A stretch of 64,000 nucleotides of DNA from CAWEDP01 sp963807925. GTDB lineage: Bacteria > Acidobacteriota > Vicinamibacteria > Vicinamibacterales > CAVVIG01. Below the pieces are notes generated by a model. It ran no database searches. It was not told where the DNA came from and worked only from the letters and a program-made list of their open reading frames with translations. This document shows positions 8,305 through 16,792 of this stretch, piece by piece; the first letter of the stretch is position 1, and every line of letters begins with the position of its first letter. The translations under genes were made by a program, and so were the position numbers. The DNA lies in contig CAWEDP010000002.1 in the NCBI GenBank assembly GCA_963807925.1, forward strand, positions 62,001 through 126,000, written 5' to 3'.

Positions 8305-9844
8305 AGTGGTGTGCACCGGCCTCGACGCGCAGCGGCTTGCCGATGACCCGCTCGAACGGGCCGGCGTGCCGGCCTGCGGCCCAGAGTTCCAGCTCGGCGT
8401 CGCCGGAGCTCCGCGCCTGCAGCAGGGCGTCGTCGCCGCGATCACGCAGCGTGACGCCGGCGATCGGCTGGGAGTGGCTGCGGTCGAGGTTCTCGGCGAG
8501 GCGCAGAATGGCGGCGAGGGTGCGAACCGTCCGGCGCCGCGTCTGTCCGAGGCCGGCGTACTCGTCGTGCCGCCGGTCGGGCGGCGCCCTGCGATGGTAG
8601 CGCGCCACGAGGGCAATCGTTTCGATTTCCTTCGGCTCGAAGCCCCGCAGGTCGCCATTCTTGATCAGGTAGTAGGAGTGCTTGTGATGGCGGTCGTAGG
8701 AGATATGGACGCCGATGTCGTGCAGAAGGGCGGCATATTCCAGCCACTCGCGCTCCCGGTCGGTCAGCGCGTGAAAGGCGCGCGTCTGATCGAACAGGCT
8801 GACGGCGAGCCGCGCCACCTGCGTGGCGTGTTCCGGCCAGTAGCTGCAGCGCTCGGCGAGCTCGATGACGCTGCGGCGCCTGACGTCGGGATACTGATCC
8901 GCCTGGGCGATCTGCTTGCGATGACGCGCGATGTAGTCCAGCACGAGCCCCTCGCGCAGCGAGTAGTCGCACAGCGTGATCTCCTCGGCGCCGAGGCGCT
9001 GCAGGATCGTTTCGAGCAGCACGACGCCCGCCGGCGCGAGATCGGCGCGCCGCGGATCGAGGCCGGGGATGCGGAGCCGGTCTTCGAGCGGACGCGTCAC
9101 GATTTCCTTGCGCGCCCGGCGCAGCTGCTTCGCGGTGATGCGCTGGTTGCGCAGCGGCGCGTCCCCCGGACGCCCGAGGGCGCCCGCCACGACAGCGCCC
9201 AGGCTGAGAATGGTGCCGGAGGTGCCGATCACGCGATCGAATCCTGCGCGCACGATCCGGTCGAGGTGGTCGCCCGCCTCCTCGGCGACCCGCCGGGCGA
9301 TGCGTCGAACCTCGCGCGGCGCCAGCGGATCGCTCTTCGCATAGCGCTCGGTGAGGCGGATGACGCCGATCTTGAAGCTCTGGCCGAGGTCGACCGTCGG
9401 CCCCGCGCCGCGCGTGATCTCCACGCTGCCGCCCCCGATGTCGATCACGACCGCCACCTCGCCGGAGACGTGGACGCCGTAGGCCGCCGCCAGGTGGATC
9501 AAACGGGCCTCTTCGGTGCCCGAGATGACGCGCGCGCGGATGCCGGTGCGGGCGGCGGCAGTCTTGAGGAAGTCGCCGCCGTTCTCCGCCTCGCGGATCG
9601 CGCTGGTCGCCACGGCGACGATCTCGTCCACGCCGTGCGATTCGGCGATCCGGGCGAACTTCGACAGGACCTGCAGGGCGGCGTGCATGGCGTCGGCGGT
9701 CAGCGCGCGGCCGTCGAGGCCGCCGGCGCCGAGCCTCACCATCTCTTTCTCGCGATCGATGATTTCGAACGAGAGGTCCGGTCGGATGCGGACGATGATG
9801 ATATGGAGGGAGTTGGTGCCGATGTCGATGGCTGCGATCCGCAT
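8057..9844 (-). CDS. ppx: Ppx/GppA exopolyphosphatase with C-terminal HD-type domain
   Basis: Actin-fold phosphatase that removes phosphate from polyphosphate chains or hydrolyses pppGpp. Motifs include AAIDIGTNSLHIIIVRI, ATSAIREAENG, SGTEEARLIH, IDIGGGSVEITRG and IGTSGTILSLG. The C-terminal HD-type domain has LLHDIGVHISYDRHHKHSYY. The family-like sequence ends near residue 513 (FERVIGKPLRVEA), close to the length of E. coli PPX. The last 82 or so residues are arginine-rich and lie inside the next gene in another frame, so the true end is probably near 8300 and a one-base error or lost stop is likely. It is divergent from the CHAD-SixA pair. Confidence 0.88.
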   Translation of the reverse strand: MRIAAIDIGTNSLHIIIVRIRPDLSFEIIDREKEMVRLGAGGLDGRALTADAMHAALQVLSKFARIAESHGVDEIVAVATSAIREAENGGDFLKTAAARTGIRARVISGTEEARLIHLAAAYGVHVSGEVAVVIDIGGGSVEITRGAGPTVDLGQSFKIGVIRLTERYAKSDPLAPREVRRIARRVAEEAGDHLDRIVRAGFDRVIGTSGTILSLGAVVAGALGRPGDAPLRNQRITAKQLRRARKEIVTRPLEDRLRIPGLDPRRADLAPAGVVLLETILQRLGAEEITLCDYSLREGLVLDYIARHRKQIAQADQYPDVRRRSVIELAERCSYWPEHATQVARLAVSLFDQTRAFHALTDREREWLEYAALLHDIGVHISYDRHHKHSYYLIKNGDLRGFEPKEIETIALVARYHRRAPPDRRHDEYAGLGQTRRRTVRTLAAILRLAENLDRSHSQPIAGVTLRDRGDDALLQARSSGDAELELWAAGRHAGPFERVIGKPLRVEAGAHHYVEHPHQSPRASREAVRRRRDRRLGQDHAADAAVEVADRGRPPRVRHRMELVRPGQGGDEDRQKEERLDADDLQSAARHRLR

Positions 9845-9879
9845 GTGCCCCCGATCGCGCTGAAGAGCTGCCCCGCCGG

Positions 9880-9885
9880 TATAAT
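9880..9885 (+). promoter_or_regulatory. Candidate -10 box for the CHAD-SixA pair
   Basis: A perfect TATAAT lies 27 bases before the CHAD gene start, in the 68-base gap between divergent ppx and CHAD genes. No good -35 is visible 17 bp upstream, so a regulator may assist. Confidence 0.4.
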
Positions 9886-9912
9886 CGAACGCAACGCCCG
9901 CGTCTCTATATC

Positions 9913-10818
9913 ATGCCCGTTTCGACCTCGTGTGACGAACTGCTGCGGTCGCGCCTGAAGCCGTTTACGCGGATGTTACGTCCGCTCCAAAAGGGCGGTG
10001 GCCGCTCGGTCCACCGCATGCGCGTGGCCTCGCGCCGTCTTCGCGAGCTGCTGCCGATTCTCGCCGTGGAACCGCGCACGGCTGACAGCCTGGGGCGACG
10101 CCTCCGGAAGGTGACGAAACGGCTGGGCGCGGTGCGCGAACCGGATGCGCTCCTCGAACTGCTCGGCCGGCTGCGCGAGTTGCACCGCTACGACGATCGG
10201 GCGCTCGCGCGGACGATCGCCGCGATCACCGACGAACGATCGAAGGCCCTCAACCGGCTCCAGACCAGGCTGCCGACCGGCGAACTGCGGCGGATCGCGG
10301 CGAAGTTCGAGAAGATCCAGGCCGCGCTGACCCAACGCGGCGCCAAGGCGGCCCCGAGGCGTGCGTGGTCGTGGGCGATCGACGCGCGCGCCGCGCAGCG
10401 CGCGAGGGCTCTGAAGGCGGCCGTCGAAGACGCCGGCCCGCTGTATCTGCCGGATCGCCTGCACCACGTCCGCATCGCGCTCAAGAAGCTTCGATATGCC
10501 GTCGAGCTCGAGGGCGACGTCTCACCCGATCGGCAGTGGCGAGTCGACATCGCGGCGCTGAAGCGCACGCAGGACCTGCTCGGGCGGCTGCGCGACCGGC
10601 AGGTGCTGATCGAGCGGGTGCGCGAGGTGCAGACGTCGCTGCAGCCCGCAGACCTGTCGGTCTGGCGCAACCTCGACGATCTGATGGCGGCCGTGGAGAA
10701 AGACTGCCGCCGCCTCCACGCCCGGTACCTGCACGAGGCGCCCGTGCTCCTCGCGATGTGCGACCGGGTGGGCGGCCGCACGCGCGCGGCCGCCGCGCCC
10801 GGTCGCCGCGCGGTGTAA
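9913..10818 (+). CDS. CHAD domain protein
   Basis: A 301-residue helical protein covering one CHAD domain (conserved histidine alpha-helical domain). Conserved basic/histidine helices are visible, including VHRMRVASRRLRELL near residue 35 and HHVRIALKKLRYAVEL near residue 185. CHAD domains bind polyphosphate through such helices and often sit with polyphosphate enzymes, in line with the divergent ppx. The start at 9913 gives the family N-terminus. Only two bases separate it from the SixA-like gene, so they are co-transcribed. Confidence 0.88.
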   Translation: MPVSTSCDELLRSRLKPFTRMLRPLQKGGGRSVHRMRVASRRLRELLPILAVEPRTADSLGRRLRKVTKRLGAVREPDALLELLGRLRELHRYDDRALARTIAAITDERSKALNRLQTRLPTGELRRIAAKFEKIQAALTQRGAKAAPRRAWSWAIDARAAQRARALKAAVEDAGPLYLPDRLHHVRIALKKLRYAVELEGDVSPDRQWRVDIAALKRTQDLLGRLRDRQVLIERVREVQTSLQPADLSVWRNLDDLMAAVEKDCRRLHARYLHEAPVLLAMCDRVGGRTRAAAAPGRRAV

Positions 10819-10820
10819 GA

Positions 10821-11351
10821 ATGGCTCAGCAGAAGGACGCGTCGATGGAGGGACCCTACGCGCTGTACCTGATCCGCCACGGCATTGCCGAGAATCGCGG
10901 CGACGCCTGGCCCGACGACAACAAACGGCCGCTCACGCCGCAGGGCATGTCCCGCCTGCGCAAGTCGATGCGAGGCCTGGCGCGCCTCGGCATTTCGTTC
11001 GATGTGGTGCTCACCAGCCCGCTCGTTCGCGCGCGTCAGACAGCGGACATCATCGCCTCGGAATGCGAGTCGCGCCCGCACATCGTCGCCGTCGACGCGC
11101 TCGCGCCGGGCGGGTCGTATCTGGCGCTCATCGCCGAGCTGGAGAAGCAATCGCGCCGATCGGGCATTGCGATGGTGGGGCACGAGCCGGGGCTTGGCGA
11201 ACTCGCGGCCCGGCTGGCCGGCTCGCGGCAGCCCTGGCAGCTGAGGAAGGGCGGCATCTGCCGGATCGATTTCGACAGCATGCCCCTTGTCCCGCCCGGG
11301 GCCCTGCGATGGCTGCTGACGCCGCGCATCATGCGGGCGCTGAAGCGCTGA
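10821..11351 (+). CDS. SixA-like histidine phosphatase
   Basis: A 176-residue member of the histidine phosphatase superfamily (branch 1). The catalytic RHG is at R19-H20-G21 (LYLIRHGIAENRG), the second His is in MVGHEPGLGELAARLAG, and LTSPLVRARQTADII is the usual arginine helix. SixA in E. coli dephosphorylates phosphohistidine on phosphotransfer proteins. It follows the CHAD gene by two bases, a common pairing. The start ATG 10821 is used because the frame upstream overlaps the CHAD gene. Confidence 0.87.
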   Translation: MAQQKDASMEGPYALYLIRHGIAENRGDAWPDDNKRPLTPQGMSRLRKSMRGLARLGISFDVVLTSPLVRARQTADIIASECESRPHIVAVDALAPGGSYLALIAELEKQSRRSGIAMVGHEPGLGELAARLAGSRQPWQLRKGGICRIDFDSMPLVPPGALRWLLTPRIMRALKR

Positions 11352-11408
11352 ACCGCGGGCGGTTCCAATTGCTCGCCCCGCCCGGAGACACCGGACGCGA
11401 GGGCCGGC

Positions 11409-12098
11409 TCATTCCACGAATCGATACCCGAGACCGACGACCGTCTCGATCTGGCGTCCGGCGGTGCCGAGCTTGTTGCGCAGACGCCCGACGTGTACGT
11501 CGACGGATCGGGTCTCCACCAGTCGATCGTACCCCCACACGCGTTCGAGCAGGCGATCGCGCGAGATCACGCGGTTGCGGTTCTGTACCAGATAGCGCAG
11601 CAGCTCGAACTCGCGACGGGTCAGCCGTACCGGCGCCCCGTCGACCGCCACGGCCACCGCCTCGAAGTCGGCGTTCAGGTGCGTGCCGTGATAGCCAGCC
11701 GGCCCGCGCTCCTCGATGGTCGCGCTGCGGCGGAGGACGGCCCGAACGCGCGCCGTGAGCTCCCGGAGGCTGAACGGCTTGGTGACGTAGTCGTCGGCGC
11801 CGAGCTCGAGGCCCGAGACGCGGTCGTCCTCGCTGGTGCGCGCCGTGAGCATGATGATCGGCAGGTGCTTCGCGTCGGGGCGCGATCGCAGAATCCGGCA
11901 CACCTCGACGCCGCTCAGAACGGGCAGGTTCAGGTCCAGGATGATCAGGTCCGGCGGGCGGTCGGCGACCGACTTCAGCGCCGCGTCGCCGCTGTGGACG
12001 ATGTCGGCGTCGGCGCTGCCGCTGCGTTCCAGCGTGTGTTTGATCAGCCCGGCGATGTCCTGCTCGTCTTCGACGATCAGCACGCGGTGTTTAGCCAT
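11409..12098 (-). CDS. OmpR/PhoB-family response regulator, no adjacent kinase
   Basis: A 229-residue DNA-binding regulator: receiver domain 1-120 with phospho-acceptor D55 (LIILDLNLPVLSG), acidic pocket E10-D11, and K in VTKPFSL, then a winged-helix domain about 130-229 (LTRREFELLRYLVQ, WGYDRLVETRSVDVHVGRLR). It closely resembles PhoB. No histidine kinase gene adjoins it, while a separate phoB-phoR pair lies at 31.5-34 kb. Its promoter region carries two 11-bp-spaced repeats of Pho-box type, so it may be part of, or control, the phosphate response. Confidence 0.93.
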   Translation of the reverse strand: MAKHRVLIVEDEQDIAGLIKHTLERSGSADADIVHSGDAALKSVADRPPDLIILDLNLPVLSGVEVCRILRSRPDAKHLPIIMLTARTSEDDRVSGLELGADDYVTKPFSLRELTARVRAVLRRSATIEERGPAGYHGTHLNADFEAVAVAVDGAPVRLTRREFELLRYLVQNRNRVISRDRLLERVWGYDRLVETRSVDVHVGRLRNKLGTAGRQIETVVGLGYRFVE

Positions 12099-12146
12099 AT
12101 TCCGCCACGACAGTATCTGCGTCAGGTTTCCCCGCCGTGTCGATCC

Positions 12147-12164
12147 TGTTAAATGTGTGTTTCC
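12147..12164. promoter_or_regulatory. Pho-box-like direct repeat (distal)
   Basis: TGTTAAA and TGTTTCC are separated by TGTG, giving the 11-bp period of PhoB sites. It lies 49 bases upstream of the minus-strand response regulator and about 100 bases before the plus-strand secreted protein gene. Confidence 0.4.
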
Positions 12165-12217
12165 GGGCGAGCGGACTGACGCCTACACCAGTTCTGTGAA
12201 TTTTGGACACCCGGACA

Positions 12218-12235
12218 TGTTAAAGCCGTGTAAAA
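12218..12235. promoter_or_regulatory. Pho-box-like direct repeat (proximal)
   Basis: TGTTAAAGCCGTGTAAAA contains two TGTnAAA half-sites with an 11-bp period. On the minus strand it reads TTTACAC-N4-TTAACAT, sharing the TTTACAC half-site with the sites upstream of pstB and the porin. It sits in the divergent region between the PhoB-like regulator and a small secreted protein gene. Confidence 0.5.
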
Positions 12236-12260
12236 TATCCGCCGATAGGTGGGGATAGTG

Positions 12261-12638
12261 GTGACCAAGCTTCGATGGACCGGTGCGGCGCTCGTGGCCG
12301 CTTGCGTGCTGCTCGGGGCGTCGAGTCTCGACGGCGGGCAGCCGATGTTCATGCGGGTCTCGCCGGCCGTTTCGCTGGCGCCGGGGTACCTCACGGTGCG
12401 GATCAATCTCGAAGCGACCGCAGAGGACCGCCTCCTGCATGTATCGGCCGAATCCGACGACTTCTACAGAGCCAGCGAGATTCCGCTGGACGGCGCGAAC
12501 GCACAGCGCCTGAACGTCTTCGAATTCCGCAATCTGCCAACCGGCTTCTATCAGGTCACCGGAGTGCTGGTGGGCGTCCACGGTCCGCGGGCGATGGCCA
12601 CAGGTGTGGCGAAGGTCGAGCCGTCGGCCGGTCGCTGA
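12261..12638 (+). CDS. Small secreted hypothetical protein
   Basis: About 125 residues starting at GTG 12261 (GTG 12258 and 12249 are alternatives), preceded by AGGTGGGG as a ribosome binding site. The N-terminus is a signal peptide (KLRWTGAALVAACVLLGASS). The rest is predicted beta-rich (SPAVSLAPGYLTVRINLE) with no family I recognise. It lies directly downstream of two Pho-box-like repeats and divergent from a PhoB-like regulator, so it may be phosphate-regulated. Confidence 0.65.
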   Translation: MTKLRWTGAALVAACVLLGASSLDGGQPMFMRVSPAVSLAPGYLTVRINLEATAEDRLLHVSAESDDFYRASEIPLDGANAQRLNVFEFRNLPTGFYQVTGVLVGVHGPRAMATGVAKVEPSAGR

Positions 12639-12644
12639 AACGAA

Positions 12645-12681
12645 ACGGCCCGCCGTCCTCGGGACGGGGACAGCGGGCCGT
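12645..12681. terminator. Bidirectional hairpin between convergent genes
   Basis: ACGGCCCGC (12645-12653) pairs with GCGGGCCGT (12673-12681), and CGTCC pairs with GGACG inside. It lies between the end of the secreted-protein gene and the end of the TonB receptor. There is no T-run, so the terminator role is inferred from position. Confidence 0.45.
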
Positions 12682-12704
12682 GATCGTGAGTCTGCAGTTT
12701 TCCC

Positions 12705-13406
12705 TCAGAAATTCAGCCGGAACGCCACCTGAACCTGCCGGTTGGTGCCGAGGCCCACCGTACGTGTCACCGTGCTGGTGAGCCGCCCGAAGGTGCCGCC
12801 CGTTGCCGCCGAATAGCTCTGTCCGGGTTGCAGTTTGGCCGTCTCGCTGAGGTTGGCGGTCGGGATCACGTTGGGCAGCGTTCCGACCGGCAGACCGAAA
12901 TTGTCGGCGTTGAACAGGTTGAACACTTCCAGGCGCAGCTCGATGTTGCGGTTGCCGCCGATCGGCAGCTTCTTGCCGACGAGCAGATCCACCTGGCGGA
13001 ACGCCGGACCGTGGACGGAATTGCGTTCGAGGTTCCCGAAGGTCCCGGGCTCCGGTACGGCAAACGCCGCCGGGTTGAGGAACAGCAGGCCGCCGTCGAC
13101 GATGTACGGGTCGACGCCCGGCACCAGGTCGGGACGCCGGACGTTGCGGGAAGCGCCGCCGCCGGGCGTGTTGATCACCGCCACGCGATCGGCCGCCGGG
13201 TTCTGGAAGTAGTTGCCCGCCGCGTCACGGTACAGAATGTCGGGGCGCACGATGCCGACCTGGATGGGCAGGCCGCTCCGCGCGTTCACGATGCCGGCAA
13301 CCTGCCAGCCGTGAGTCTCGTAGACGGCGCTCAGATTGAAGGTGTGCCGGACGTCGAACAGGTTGTAGCCGTTGTCGGTACTCGAACTGATCGGGCGTGC
13401 GCGCAT
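12705..13406 (-). CDS. TonB-dependent receptor, C-terminal part (after frameshift)
   Basis: This frame encodes the last third of the receptor beta-barrel: DNGYNLFDVRHTFNLSAVYE, then strands ending in VQVAFRLNF, the aromatic C-terminus typical of outer-membrane barrels. It is not a gene of its own: the ATG at 13406 lies upstream of the real junction. The coding sequence continues from the larger upstream frame across a one-base insertion at 13377-13378 (E-Y|D-N-G-Y). The two parts together span 3355 bases, one more than a multiple of three. Confidence 0.8.
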   Translation of the reverse strand: MRARPISSSTDNGYNLFDVRHTFNLSAVYETHGWQVAGIVNARSGLPIQVGIVRPDILYRDAAGNYFQNPAADRVAVINTPGGGASRNVRRPDLVPGVDPYIVDGGLLFLNPAAFAVPEPGTFGNLERNSVHGPAFRQVDLLVGKKLPIGGNRNIELRLEVFNLFNADNFGLPVGTLPNVIPTANLSETAKLQPGQSYSAATGGTFGRLTSTVTRTVGLGTNRQVQVAFRLNF

Positions 13407-16059
13407 TGTTCGCCGCGGTTTGCGCTTCGTTCGATCCGCCGGTGTTTCCGGTGCTCTTGCCGAGCGTGTACTGCGCGTTGAGGGTGATGCCCCTGCTCGT
13501 GCGGCGCGTCAGCGAGAGCTGCATCGAGTTGTACGTGTCGTGGCCGCCGCTGGTCTTGAAGTCCACTTCGGCAAACGGGTTCTGCACGCCGGTGATGTTG
13601 CCGCTCGCGTCGCGCACTGGGATCGAGAACTGGCGGATGACAATCGCGCCACTTGCGGGGTTGGGGTTGGTAATCACCCCGTTGCTCACGCCGATGTTCG
13701 AGCAGTCGACTGTCGGCCCGCAGATCTGGTTCGCCACGCTCCGGAGAAACAGGTTGCGGCCCTGGCTGCCGAGGTAGGCCGCCGTCGCGACCATGTCGCC
13801 GGGCAGCTCGCGCTGGACGGACGCCGTGTACTGGTAGACGCGCTCGGGGATGCTGTAGTCGTTCGCGTACGCGCGCGGCTGGAAGCTGCGGGTGTTCGGG
13901 TTGTCGATGAAGTTGGCGCGAAGGACGGCCGGGTCGACCGGGAACGCGCCGCCGGAGAGCGTGGAGCTGATGCGGTCGCTCTCGACCGGTTGCAGCTGGT
14001 CTTCGGTCTGTCCGGGACCGACGAAGATTCCGAATCCAGTCCGGATCAGCGTCTTCTGCGACGGGGCGAACGTTGCGCCGACGCGGGGCTGGAAGTTCGT
14101 CTTGCTCGACTGATAGAGCTGGGTGGTGTTGGGATCGATCACCCCGGTGTCGATGTTGAACTTCACAATCAGGTTGTCGGCCTCGGTCAGCGGCGTGTAG
14201 TAGTCGTACCGCACACCGTAATTCAGCGTGAAGTCCGGACGCACCCGCCATTCGTCCTGCGCGTAGGCGATGAAGTAGCTCTGGCGGGTATGCCGTTCGC
14301 CGGTCGCGCCGCCATTGAAGACGCTCGGCTCGCTGACGTTGCCGAGATACTGGATGCTCTGCGGCGTATTCGCCAGAAACGCGTTGAGATTGGCGAACGT
14401 GTAGGTGGTGCCGCCAATCCGGTCGGTCGCCATGCGGATCGTCCGGACCTCGCCACCCACCTTCGCGTAGTGGTTCCCTGCGAGATGGCTCAGCGAGTCG
14501 CTGAAGCTGAGCGAGTAGGGATCGTAAGGCTGGCCGTGGCCGTTGGTGGCGCTGTTGGCCCGGACCAGTCCTCCCGGCACGGCGATGCCGGACGACGCGC
14601 TCTGGCCGGCGATCCCGTTGTTGGCCACCGATCCACTCAGGTTGATCGCGATCGCCCCGAAATCGATCCCGTTGACGACGGGCGCCTGGCCCACGATGTT
14701 GGTCGGCGCGGCGTTGTACCCGAACTTGAACTCGTTGACCGTCTTGTCGCTGAGCGTGCCCAGCAGGTTGAAGACGGCGTTGCTCGGATTGTCGATGATG
14801 TGCACGACGCGGCCCGTCACGCCTTCGGGCTGATCGCTGGTGCCTTGATCGTGGGAGAAGCGGACGTAGGACGACCAGCGCTGATTGATCCGGATGTCGA
14901 ATCGTCCGCTGAACGCGTTCTCGCGCACCTGCTGCGGCTTCTGAAGCTGCGCGATGTCGAAGTCCGCGGTTGCCGACGCGCCCGGAAGAATGACCGCCGA
15001 GGGATCCAGGAACCCCGGGCGAAGCGCGGCAACCGCCGGGACGGCCCGCGCCCAGGCCGCCGCGCTCGGCACCGCTTCCACCCAGTTGATGCCCGCGTCC
15101 AGCCGGTAGCCTTCGTAGCTGCCGAAGAAGAAGGCTCGATCCTTCACGATGGGGCCGCCGAAGGAGCCGCCGAACTGGTTCTGCTTGAGCAGCGACTTGG
15201 GCAGTTCCGACTGGATCGTGCCGTCGTTGTTCCGCACGTAGTCGAAGTAGTTCCGGGTGTCGAGCCGGTCGTTGCGCAGATACTCGAACATCGACCCGTG
15301 GACCTGGTTCCCACCGGACTTGGTGATGACGCTCACCTGGCCGCCCGTGCCGGTGCCGAACTCGGCCGGGTAGGCGCTCGATTCGACGCGGAATTCCTGC
15401 ACGTTCTCCAGACTCGTCTGCAGCCGGAACGGCGTGGGGATCTCGCCGTTGAGGTTGCCCGGGGCGGCATCGACGATCGCCGAGCCCTCGACGCCGTCGT
15501 ACCGGATCACGTTCTGCTCGACCGCGCGTCCCGAGAAACGAATGTCCTGCCAGGTGCCGGACCCCGCGTTCTGCGAGCCGGGGGCCTGCAGCATCAGTTG
15601 CGACATCTGCCGGCCGTTGACCGGAAGCCCCGCCAGTTCGCGCTCGCTGACATTGGCGCCGATTTTCGCGGAGCTGATGTCGAGCACCGGCGCGCTGGCG
15701 ACGACGGTCACCGATTCCTGAAGGCCGGCTGGCTTCAGTTCGAAGTCCAGGTTCAGTTCCTGGCCGACGGCGATCGTCATCTGCGTGTACTCGACCGGCG
15801 CAAACCCGTCCTTGCTGGCTCGAAGCGTGTAGGTGGAGGGTTTGAGGTTCGCGATCAGGAACACGCCCTTGTCGGCGGTCGTCTGGCTCCGCTCCTCACC
15901 CGTGCGTTCGTTCTTGACCGACACCGTCGCACCGGCGACGAAGCTCCCGGTGCTGTCGCGAACCGTCCCGCCGAACTTCCCCTGATCGGTCTGCGCGAAG
16001 CCGACCGCCGAAAGCGCTGCGAGATACACGAGCGTCGCCGTCCATTTCAACAACCTCAT
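13225..16059 (-). CDS. Oar-like TonB-dependent receptor, N-terminal part (frameshifted)
   Basis: Outer-membrane transporter of the Acidobacteriota Oar-like type. A signal peptide (MRLLKWTATLVYLAALSAVG) is followed by a carboxypeptidase-regulatory beta-sandwich (GTVRDSTGSFVAGATVSVKN, residues 30-110), a plug domain around 120-250, and barrel strands. The reading is good to about residue 894 (ARTPDQFEY), then turns arginine-rich and ends at 13225 out of frame. Deleting one C at 13377-13378 joins it to the C-terminal frame and gives about 1117 residues, the usual length. The substrate is unknown; such receptors import large ligands such as oligosaccharides or peptides using TonB energy. Confidence 0.88.
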   Translation of the reverse strand: MRLLKWTATLVYLAALSAVGFAQTDQGKFGGTVRDSTGSFVAGATVSVKNERTGEERSQTTADKGVFLIANLKPSTYTLRASKDGFAPVEYTQMTIAVGQELNLDFELKPAGLQESVTVVASAPVLDISSAKIGANVSERELAGLPVNGRQMSQLMLQAPGSQNAGSGTWQDIRFSGRAVEQNVIRYDGVEGSAIVDAAPGNLNGEIPTPFRLQTSLENVQEFRVESSAYPAEFGTGTGGQVSVITKSGGNQVHGSMFEYLRNDRLDTRNYFDYVRNNDGTIQSELPKSLLKQNQFGGSFGGPIVKDRAFFFGSYEGYRLDAGINWVEAVPSAAAWARAVPAVAALRPGFLDPSAVILPGASATADFDIAQLQKPQQVRENAFSGRFDIRINQRWSSYVRFSHDQGTSDQPEGVTGRVVHIIDNPSNAVFNLLGTLSDKTVNEFKFGYNAAPTNIVGQAPVVNGIDFGAIAINLSGSVANNGIAGQSASSGIAVPGGLVRANSATNGHGQPYDPYSLSFSDSLSHLAGNHYAKVGGEVRTIRMATDRIGGTTYTFANLNAFLANTPQSIQYLGNVSEPSVFNGGATGERHTRQSYFIAYAQDEWRVRPDFTLNYGVRYDYYTPLTEADNLIVKFNIDTGVIDPNTTQLYQSSKTNFQPRVGATFAPSQKTLIRTGFGIFVGPGQTEDQLQPVESDRISSTLSGGAFPVDPAVLRANFIDNPNTRSFQPRAYANDYSIPERVYQYTASVQRELPGDMVATAAYLGSQGRNLFLRSVANQICGPTVDCSNIGVSNGVITNPNPASGAIVIRQFSIPVRDASGNITGVQNPFAEVDFKTSGGHDTYNSMQLSLTRRTSRGITLNAQYTLGKSTGNTGGSNEAQTAANNARTPDQFEYRQRLQPVRRPAHLQSERRLRDSRLAGCRHRERAERPAHPGRHRAPRHSVP

Positions 16060-16107
16060 CGTCCCTCCTGATGAAATTGCCCGGCAGCTTAGGGGGACGC
16101 AATGAGT

Positions 16108-16192
16108 ACGATGTAACGAGTCGATTGCAGGCGTGTTAAGTCCTGCCGGTTTGGCGGATGTACACCGTCGTGTCGACGATCTGTTACATCGT
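16108..16192. promoter_or_regulatory. Inverted repeat pair in a divergent promoter region
   Basis: ACGATGTAAC (16108-16117) and its exact complement GTTACATCGT (16183-16192) flank 65 bases between the TonB receptor and the plus-strand secreted protein. A TGTTAAG lies between them (16134-16140). Two copies facing each other suggest a dimeric or looping regulator, but this is inferred. Confidence 0.4.
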
Positions 16193-16270
16193 CGTCATCG
16201 GGCGGCCGGTCCGATCCGAGATTGGGACCGGTCGAGGACGGAGGCTCGGTCACCGGGATCGCCGGCTATC

Positions 16271-16299
16271 TTGTTGTCTTCCCTGGTCTTGTGTATTCT
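16271..16299 (+). promoter_or_regulatory. Candidate sigma-70 promoter
   Basis: TTGTTG (16271-16276) and TATTCT (16294-16299) are 17 bp apart, 15 bases before the GTG at 16315. This supports the short-leader start for the next gene. Confidence 0.4.
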
Positions 16300-16314
16300 G
16301 CGTGTCACTGCACC

Positions 16315-16776
16315 GTGCGTCAGCGATTCACCAGCATCCGGGGGATGCTCGTCGGCATCGTCGCGTCGGGTCTCGTGCTGGCACCGCGCCCGGCCGCGCC
16401 GCAGTTCACCCCATTCTCGCGGGATCCCCGGAACATCCTCGAGGGCAGCTGGCAATCGTGCCGCGAGGACGACGGCCAGTACGCCGAGCGTGTCTACGAC
16501 CACGTGGTGAACGGCGCCGGCCGGTTCGAAGTGCACCTCGGTCCCCGCAACGAGTTCGCGATCTTCGTGGGCGTCCAGGAGGCCCATCGCGACCACACCT
16601 CGCCCGAGAACCTGCTGAAGCCCTATCAGGTGGCGACCGAGGGAGGCCGCGCCAGACAGCGCTGGGAGATCCCGTCGCTCGGCCTGGCGTTCACGGCGAC
16701 GCTGGCGGGCGGATCGCGTAGCGAATGCGAGAGCTGGTTCATCGTCCTCGAGCCGTTGCGCAAGGCCACCCATTGA
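16315..16776 (+). CDS. Secreted hypothetical protein
   Basis: About 153 residues from GTG 16315, or 143 from ATG 16345. The N-terminus is a signal peptide (GMLVGIVASGLVLAPRPAAP). The mature part has no family I recognise; it is predicted mostly beta (GRFEVHLGPRNEFAIFVGVQ) and contains two cysteines (QSCRED, SECESWF) that could form a disulfide. A candidate promoter lies just upstream. It precedes the membrane-protein pair by 16 bases and could be co-transcribed with it. Confidence 0.6.
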   Translation: MRQRFTSIRGMLVGIVASGLVLAPRPAAPQFTPFSRDPRNILEGSWQSCREDDGQYAERVYDHVVNGAGRFEVHLGPRNEFAIFVGVQEAHRDHTSPENLLKPYQVATEGGRARQRWEIPSLGLAFTATLAGGSRSECESWFIVLEPLRKATH

Positions 16777-16792
16777 CCTGCGGCCAGATGAG

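Noticed and set aside
13372..16071. Plus-strand open frame of 899 codons opposite the TonB receptor
   Set aside because: Antisense shadow with low-complexity Val/Arg/Asp sequence; the minus strand has a clear receptor.
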